A program made the position numbers and the translations under genes. The notes below the pieces were generated by a model, which saw nothing but the letters and a program-made list of their open reading frames with translations, had not been told where the DNA came from and did not search any database. From Mageeibacillus sp. UBA1255 (GTDB lineage: Bacteria; Bacillota; Clostridia; UBA1212; UBA1255), in assembly GCA_002308795.1 (NCBI GenBank), contig DBVV01000069.1, positions 31,919-42,180 on the forward strand: a stretch of DNA of 10,262 nt, read 5' to 3'. Positions within the stretch are counted from its first letter, which is position 1. Every line of letters starts with the position of its first letter. Shown in pieces: positions 6,289 through 10,262 of the stretch.

Positions 6289-7098
6289 GTGAGCAGATAC
6301 GTCGATACACATGCGCATTATGCGGATGAAGCATTTGAAGCAGACCGCTTTGAACTGATCCGCAACCTGTTTGACAGCGGAGTGATCTGTGTTATCGACC
6401 CGGCCGTTGACCTGGCATCGTCGAAGAAAGTAGTTGAGATCTCCGGAGCGTTTGATAATTATTTTTGCGCAGCAGGGATCCATCCTCATGAAGCGTCTGC
6501 TGCATCCGGTGAGGATTACGAAAAACTCTCCGGCCTTATAGCGGAACAGCTGTCGGGAGAGAATTGCAGGATAGTTGCAGTCGGAGAGACAGGGCTTGAT
6601 TATCATTACAACTTTTCTCCGAGAGAAAAGCAGATCGATAATTTCAGGCGCAATATCCGTCTGGCTCTTAGATACGGCCTCCCTGTAATAGTTCATGACA
6701 GAGAGGCGCATCAGGACACGCTGGACGTGCTTTTAGAGGAAGATGCCTTTCGAGGAAAGGTCTTATACCACTGCTTCTCCGGAAGCGCAGAATATGCCTC
6801 TGTGCTTCTTAAATACGGATGCTATTTCTCATTCGGTGGTGCAGTTACTTTCAAAAACGCTAAAAAGTTCGACAGCGTTCTGAAAACGATACCGCCGGAA
6901 TATATACTGCCAGAGACAGATTCGCCTTATATGGCTCCCGAACCGGTGCGCGGCAGAAGAAATGATTCGACGAATCTGAAATATATTTATCCAAAACTTG
7001 CGATGATGCTCGGAATGGAAGAACCGGAATTCGAAGAACTGATGATAGATAACACGTCCCGCTTTTTCGGTATCAGACTTAACCGTCAGCAGGGATGA
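6289..7098 (+). CDS. tatD: TatD-family metal-dependent hydrolase (3'-5' DNase)
   Basis: TatD enzymes are TIM-barrel metallohydrolases with DNase activity linked to DNA repair and degradation; despite the name they are not part of the Tat secretion machinery. The 269-residue protein has the usual length. All metal ligands are visible: His8 and His10 in VDTHAH (5-10), Glu100 in AVGETGLDYH, His136 in PVIVHDREAH, His161 in LYHCFSG, and Asp211 in PETDSPY. AAGIHPHEA (61-69) and PVRGRRNDSTNL (219-230) are further family signatures. It starts at GTG one base after the CotH-like stop, so the two genes are almost certainly translationally coupled. TatD and YcfH-type paralogues cannot be separated from the sequence alone. 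Nothing appears damaged. Confidence 0.94.
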   Translation: MSRYVDTHAHYADEAFEADRFELIRNLFDSGVICVIDPAVDLASSKKVVEISGAFDNYFCAAGIHPHEASAASGEDYEKLSGLIAEQLSGENCRIVAVGETGLDYHYNFSPREKQIDNFRRNIRLALRYGLPVIVHDREAHQDTLDVLLEEDAFRGKVLYHCFSGSAEYASVLLKYGCYFSFGGAVTFKNAKKFDSVLKTIPPEYILPETDSPYMAPEPVRGRRNDSTNLKYIYPKLAMMLGMEEPEFEELMIDNTSRFFGIRLNRQQG

Positions 7099-7120
7099 TA
7101 CTTTGAATAGCCTATATGAA

Positions 7121-7125
7121 AGGAG
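7121..7125 (+). promoter_or_regulatory. Ribosome binding site that fixes the TTG start of hflK
   Basis: AGGAG ends directly before an in-frame ATG at 7126, which leaves no spacing for initiation there. The TTG at 7135 has a 9-base spacer and is the likely start. A GTG at 7129 is also too close. Confidence 0.65.
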
Positions 7126-7134
7126 ATGGTGATA

Positions 7135-8109
7135 TTGGCGTCAACATATACGGTCATCGAGAATCCTTTTAAAAAGATCTCGCCGGAGACCAGAGGGAGG
7201 CTTAAAAAGCTTGTGCCCCTAATCGTGATCGCAGTGTTAGCTGTGATCATATTGTCCACATGCTGGTATACCGTAAAAGAAACTGAGAGCGCTGTCGTCG
7301 TAACGTTCGGCAAAGTCACTAACGTTGTCGACGAGGCCGGTATCCATTTTAAAGCGCCTTTTGGCATACAGCAGATACGTAAGCTCGAGGTCAACGTCAT
7401 CAAAAAGGTCGAGATAGGGTTTAAAACGCTGGAGAACGGCTCGACGGTGAGCGTCGACAACGAAAGCAAGATGATCACGGGTGATTTTAATATCGTTAAC
7501 GTCGATTTCTTCGTTGAATACAGGATCTCCAACCCGGAAAAATATCTCTACAGCAGCGTCCAGCCCGAAGCGATACTGAAAAGTCTCGTTCAGTCGCAGA
7601 TCAGGACAGTGGTCGGTTCGTACGGCGTAGACGACGTGCTTACGACGCAGAAAAACGCCATACAGAGCGAGATCAAAGAATCGATCTTTAATGAACTTCA
7701 GGAATATGATTTCGGTATAACGTTAGAGAGCGTTAAGATCCAGGACGCTGAAGCGCCTAACGAAGCCGTTTCGCAGGCATTTAAAGCTGTAGAGACCGCA
7801 AAGCAGGGGAAAGAAACCGCTATAAATGAAGCGCAGGCATATGAGAATGCCGAGATACCCAAGGCGGAGGCGCAGGCGGATAAACTTCTCCAGGACGCTC
7901 AGTACAGAAAGCAGAACCGCATAAATGAGGCGAAAGAACGTGTCGCGATGTTCGAGGCTATGTACAGCGAATACAAATTGAATCCGGATATCACAAAGCG
8001 GCGTATGTACTTCGAGATGCTGGAGGACGTTTTAAAAGACGTGAAACTGATCATTATGACGGATGAGGGCAATACTCAGGCTCTTCTTCCGATCGATAAA
8101 CTTTCGTGA
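7135..8109 (+). CDS. hflK: HflK-like SPFH/prohibitin-family membrane protein
   Basis: HflK and HflC form a large SPFH-domain complex that, in Escherichia coli, binds and modulates the membrane protease FtsH. With the TTG start the protein has 324 residues. A short cytoplasmic N-terminus of about 25 residues is followed by one membrane segment (about 26-44, LVPLIVIAVLAVIILSTCW). The SPFH domain (about 45-205) contains ESAVVVTFGKVTNVVDEAGIHFKAPF. A long charged, Ala-rich coiled coil (about 205-285) includes the HflK-type run AEAPNEAVSQAFKAVETAKQ, and RRMYFEMLEDVL lies near the C-terminus. It is shorter than the E. coli protein, mainly because the Gly-rich N-terminal tail is absent. It follows tatD by about 36 bases and precedes hflC by 15. 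HflK identity rests on that coiled-coil signature and on gene order. No ftsH is present in the window. Confidence 0.93.
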   Translation: MASTYTVIENPFKKISPETRGRLKKLVPLIVIAVLAVIILSTCWYTVKETESAVVVTFGKVTNVVDEAGIHFKAPFGIQQIRKLEVNVIKKVEIGFKTLENGSTVSVDNESKMITGDFNIVNVDFFVEYRISNPEKYLYSSVQPEAILKSLVQSQIRTVVGSYGVDDVLTTQKNAIQSEIKESIFNELQEYDFGITLESVKIQDAEAPNEAVSQAFKAVETAKQGKETAINEAQAYENAEIPKAEAQADKLLQDAQYRKQNRINEAKERVAMFEAMYSEYKLNPDITKRRMYFEMLEDVLKDVKLIIMTDEGNTQALLPIDKLS

Positions 8110-8124
8110 GAGGAGGCGGACAAT

Positions 8125-9045
8125 ATGAAAAAAGGCTTAAAGATCTTTCTTATCGTTGCCGGCATATTCCTGTTCATCTGCCTGCTTAACGTGTTCTATA
8201 CGGTCAATGAAGATGAGTATGCGCTGCTGCTCCGTTTCTCGAAAGTGGAAAAAGTCGTTGACGACGCAGGCCTGCATTTCAAAGTGCCGTTTATCGACAG
8301 CGTGAAAAAACTGAAAAATAACGTTCAGCTGTACGATCTGCCCGAATCTGACGTATTGACGTCCGACTCTAAAGCGATGAGCGTAGACAGCTACGTATTG
8401 TGGAAGATCAACGATCCGCTGCTTTTTTACAGAACTCTCGGTTCGAATGCCGAAGCTCTTAGCAGACTTGACGCGTCAACGTACAATGCGCTTAAGACCA
8501 TAATCGGTACGATGCCTCAGGAGTCTATAATCCAGCTCTCGGAAAGCGTCGGAAAGAACGACCTCAACAATCGCGTTTTCGAGCAGGTCAAGGTCCTCAC
8601 GATTCCTTACGGTATCGAAGTTACCGACGTTAAGATCAAACGGTTCGATCTGCCTAACGAGAACGAATCGGCTGTTTTCGAGCGTATGATCGCCGAGCGG
8701 AACAAGATCAAACAGACTTATATCGCGGAAGGTGAGGCGGAAGCTCAGAAGAAGCGCAATGACGTAGATAAAAACGTCAATATCATCATTTCTGATGCGC
8801 AGGCTCAGGCTGAAGCGATCGTTGCCGAAGGTGAGCAGGAGTATATGAAGATGCTCGCTGCGGCGTATGATACTGCCGATAAGCAGGAATTTTATGCTTT
8901 TGTCAAATCGCTTGATGCGATCCGCGCATCGCTCATATCGAGCGCTGAGGAGGGCAAGAATTCAGCCGGTGAAAAGATAATCGTCCTTGGCCCTGATTCC
9001 GAACTGGCTAAAATACTTAAGGGATCTGATTTTTTCAAAAACTGA
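8125..9045 (+). CDS. hflC: HflC-like SPFH/prohibitin-family membrane protein
   Basis: This is the predicted partner of HflK in the SPFH cage around FtsH. The 306-residue protein has one N-terminal membrane segment (about 6-24, KIFLIVAGIFLFICLLNVF). The SPFH domain follows with NEDEYALLLRFSKVEKVVDDAGLHFKVPF (28-56), then DSYVLWKINDPLLFYRTLG (88-106). The HflC signature DLPNENESAVFERMIAERNK with AEGEAEAQKKRND lies at about 175-213. A coiled coil continues to about 250, and the tail contains the family-like EFYAFVKSLDAIRAS (255-269). AGGAGG (8111-8116), eight bases before the ATG, is a strong ribosome site. The tandem hflK-hflC order is the classical one. Paralogous N-terminal halves in HflK and HflC (VVDEAGIHFKAPF versus VVDDAGLHFKVPF) reflect their shared ancestry. 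Confidence 0.95.
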   Translation: MKKGLKIFLIVAGIFLFICLLNVFYTVNEDEYALLLRFSKVEKVVDDAGLHFKVPFIDSVKKLKNNVQLYDLPESDVLTSDSKAMSVDSYVLWKINDPLLFYRTLGSNAEALSRLDASTYNALKTIIGTMPQESIIQLSESVGKNDLNNRVFEQVKVLTIPYGIEVTDVKIKRFDLPNENESAVFERMIAERNKIKQTYIAEGEAEAQKKRNDVDKNVNIIISDAQAQAEAIVAEGEQEYMKMLAAAYDTADKQEFYAFVKSLDAIRASLISSAEEGKNSAGEKIIVLGPDSELAKILKGSDFFKN

Positions 9046-9065
9046 AATAGATGGAGGAGGAAATT

Positions 9066-10262
9066 ATGAAAAGATTAATTACTATGCTGATTACTTTATC
9101 AGTGCTGCTTACGTCGTTTGTCATTCCTTTCGCTTCGTTTGCGGAAGAAGCAGCAGCAGAAAATCTTACTGTAGATCTAGGCGGCGGTGGAGAAGCCAGG
9201 GCGATCGATCTTGCCGTGTTCGAAGAGAGCTCTGCGGCTTTCCAGCTTTCGATCACAGCTCCGGCGCTTCGCATCGAGATATGCTGCCCGACGTGGTCAA
9301 GACCTGCGGGCGGATTCCTGACGATGTCTCTGTTTAAGTTTGATAAAAACTATGAGACTACCGTTGCGGGAAATACTATAGCCAGCAAGCGCCACGAGGA
9401 ATTTGACGATAACGCCTGGATCGGCCTCGATTTCAGTCCGGACAAGCCTCTCGAGCCTGGTGAGTATATCGTTCTGCTTGACGAGGTTGAAGTCGGACAG
9501 CAGACAGGTCTTTGGTTCCTGTCTCCCAGTGAAAACCAGATCTTTTACAGTGACGGAAAAATCGATGAGTCCGGTTCTATAAGAAGCAGGATCACGTTCG
9601 TAGGAAAACCTGATACATATTTCGGTAAGCTTACAAAGCCGCAGGAGGAAGAGATCCCCGATCCTGTAGATTCATCAGATGAACCATACATGGACTACAC
9701 GATGATCTTTAACGATCCGGACTGGGAAGATATCTTTCAAAACCCCGGTTCTTTAACGTATGAATTCGATGACGATTATCTTACTTTCTCGATTCCTTTC
9801 GGTTCTGACGATCCGCAGGTGCAGCTTCTTTTCAATAACATTACCGACGAAGAGGGTATCCTTGTTGAAAAATATCCGATAATGCTTATGAAAGTAAGGC
9901 GCCTGAACGACACGGATCCTGTCACAGGCGAAGTGTTCTTCTTTACCGAAACTTCACCCGGGCCCAAGGCCGGAAACAGTTTCCTGTTCAATTACGAGAA
10001 TACTCTCGACTGGCAGTATGTTCTTATCGATCTTTCGTCAAACAAACGCTGCAGAGACTATCTTACCGGTATTCGATTTGACGTGTTCGACCATGCTCCC
10101 GAAGGAGGAGAACTTGACGTAGCGTGGATCACTTTCTTTGAGACCAAGAGTGCCGCCCAGAAGTTCAACGGTGATTTTTCTCCTTACGTGAAGGCCACCG
10201 AGGTTCCTACCGCTAAACCTACGGCTGCTCCTACGGAAGTTCCGAAGCCTACTGATGCCGCA
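9066..10262 (+). CDS. Secreted two-domain protein of unknown function with Pro/Thr-rich linker, 3' end cut by window edge
   Basis: I do not recognise this family. The frame is open from ATG 9066 to the last base (399 codons) with no stop. GGAGGAGG just upstream is a strong ribosome site. Residues 1-26 form a classical signal peptide: KR, a hydrophobic core LITMLITLSVLLTSFVI, and a probable cut after ASFA. Residues about 33-185 look like a beta-rich domain (EPGEYIVLL, GLWFL). Residues about 208-362 form a second beta-rich domain ending in WQYVLIDLSSNK and LTGIRFDVFDHAPEGGELDVAWITFFET, a pattern reminiscent of carbohydrate-binding beta-sandwich modules; that is a loose resemblance, not a match. 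Residues 377-399 are a PT-type linker (VPTAKPTAAPTEVPKPTDA), so at least one more domain or a wall anchor probably follows. It lies 20 bases after hflC and is probably co-transcribed. No catalytic motif is visible. Confidence 0.85.
   Translation, partial: MKRLITMLITLSVLLTSFVIPFASFAEEAAAENLTVDLGGGGEARAIDLAVFEESSAAFQLSITAPALRIEICCPTWSRPAGGFLTMSLFKFDKNYETTVAGNTIASKRHEEFDDNAWIGLDFSPDKPLEPGEYIVLLDEVEVGQQTGLWFLSPSENQIFYSDGKIDESGSIRSRITFVGKPDTYFGKLTKPQEEEIPDPVDSSDEPYMDYTMIFNDPDWEDIFQNPGSLTYEFDDDYLTFSIPFGSDDPQVQLLFNNITDEEGILVEKYPIMLMKVRRLNDTDPVTGEVFFFTETSPGPKAGNSFLFNYENTLDWQYVLIDLSSNKRCRDYLTGIRFDVFDHAPEGGELDVAWITFFETKSAAQKFNGDFSPYVKATEVPTAKPTAAPTEVPKPTDAA

Noticed and set aside
1..10262. CRISPR array, insertion sequence, prophage, tRNA or toxin-antitoxin pair
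   Set aside because: I found no spaced repeats, transposase or integrase motifs, tRNA-like cloverleaf, or small paired genes in either strand.

Overview
The window reads as chromosomal DNA of a Gram-positive, probably anaerobic Bacillota (Clostridia-like) bacterium, likely uncultured. The evidence is strong AGGAGG-type ribosome sites, frequent TTG and GTG starts, moderate GC by eye, a CotH-family kinase, a signal-anchored HtrA protease, and a secreted protein with a Pro/Thr linker. The lineage is inferred, not proven. Coding density is high. I see no IS element, CRISPR array, tRNA, rRNA, phage gene or defence system.

Layout. Positions 1-1064 (minus strand) hold all but the last few codons of the translation-associated ATPase ychF. 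A 205-base divergent intergenic region (1065-1269) carries two back-to-back sigma-A-like promoters, each with a 17-base spacer. Every later gene is on the plus strand. The first block (1270-4285) encodes an OmpR/PhoB-type response regulator, a membrane-anchored HtrA-type serine protease with PDZ domain, and endonuclease III (nth). The regulator/protease gap is 17 bases, and the protease/nth junction is tight or overlapping. A 112- to 139-base gap (4286 to 4397/4424) follows, with a good extended -10 promoter and a 9-base-period direct repeat at the expected transcription start. The second block (4425 to the window end) encodes a membrane-anchored CotH-family kinase, a TatD-family metal-dependent DNase, HflK, HflC, and a secreted two-domain protein cut by the window edge. 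Gaps are 1 to about 36 bases with no terminator visible, so one operon is likely.

How the genes may fit together. Five of the nine genes concern the cell envelope or what lies outside it: HtrA, CotH-like kinase, HflK, HflC and the secreted protein. Nth and TatD are DNA-repair or nuclease functions, and YchF is housekeeping. A response regulator directly upstream of a membrane HtrA suggests an envelope-stress output, but no histidine kinase is present. The regulator also has Glu where the phosphoacceptor Asp is expected, so it may not work by ordinary phosphotransfer.

Overall the window is mostly conserved housekeeping and envelope genes. The most unusual points are the Asp-to-Glu regulator, the long acidic cytoplasmic extension of the HtrA protease, and the undescribed secreted protein at the right edge. 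I find no convincing new multi-gene system.
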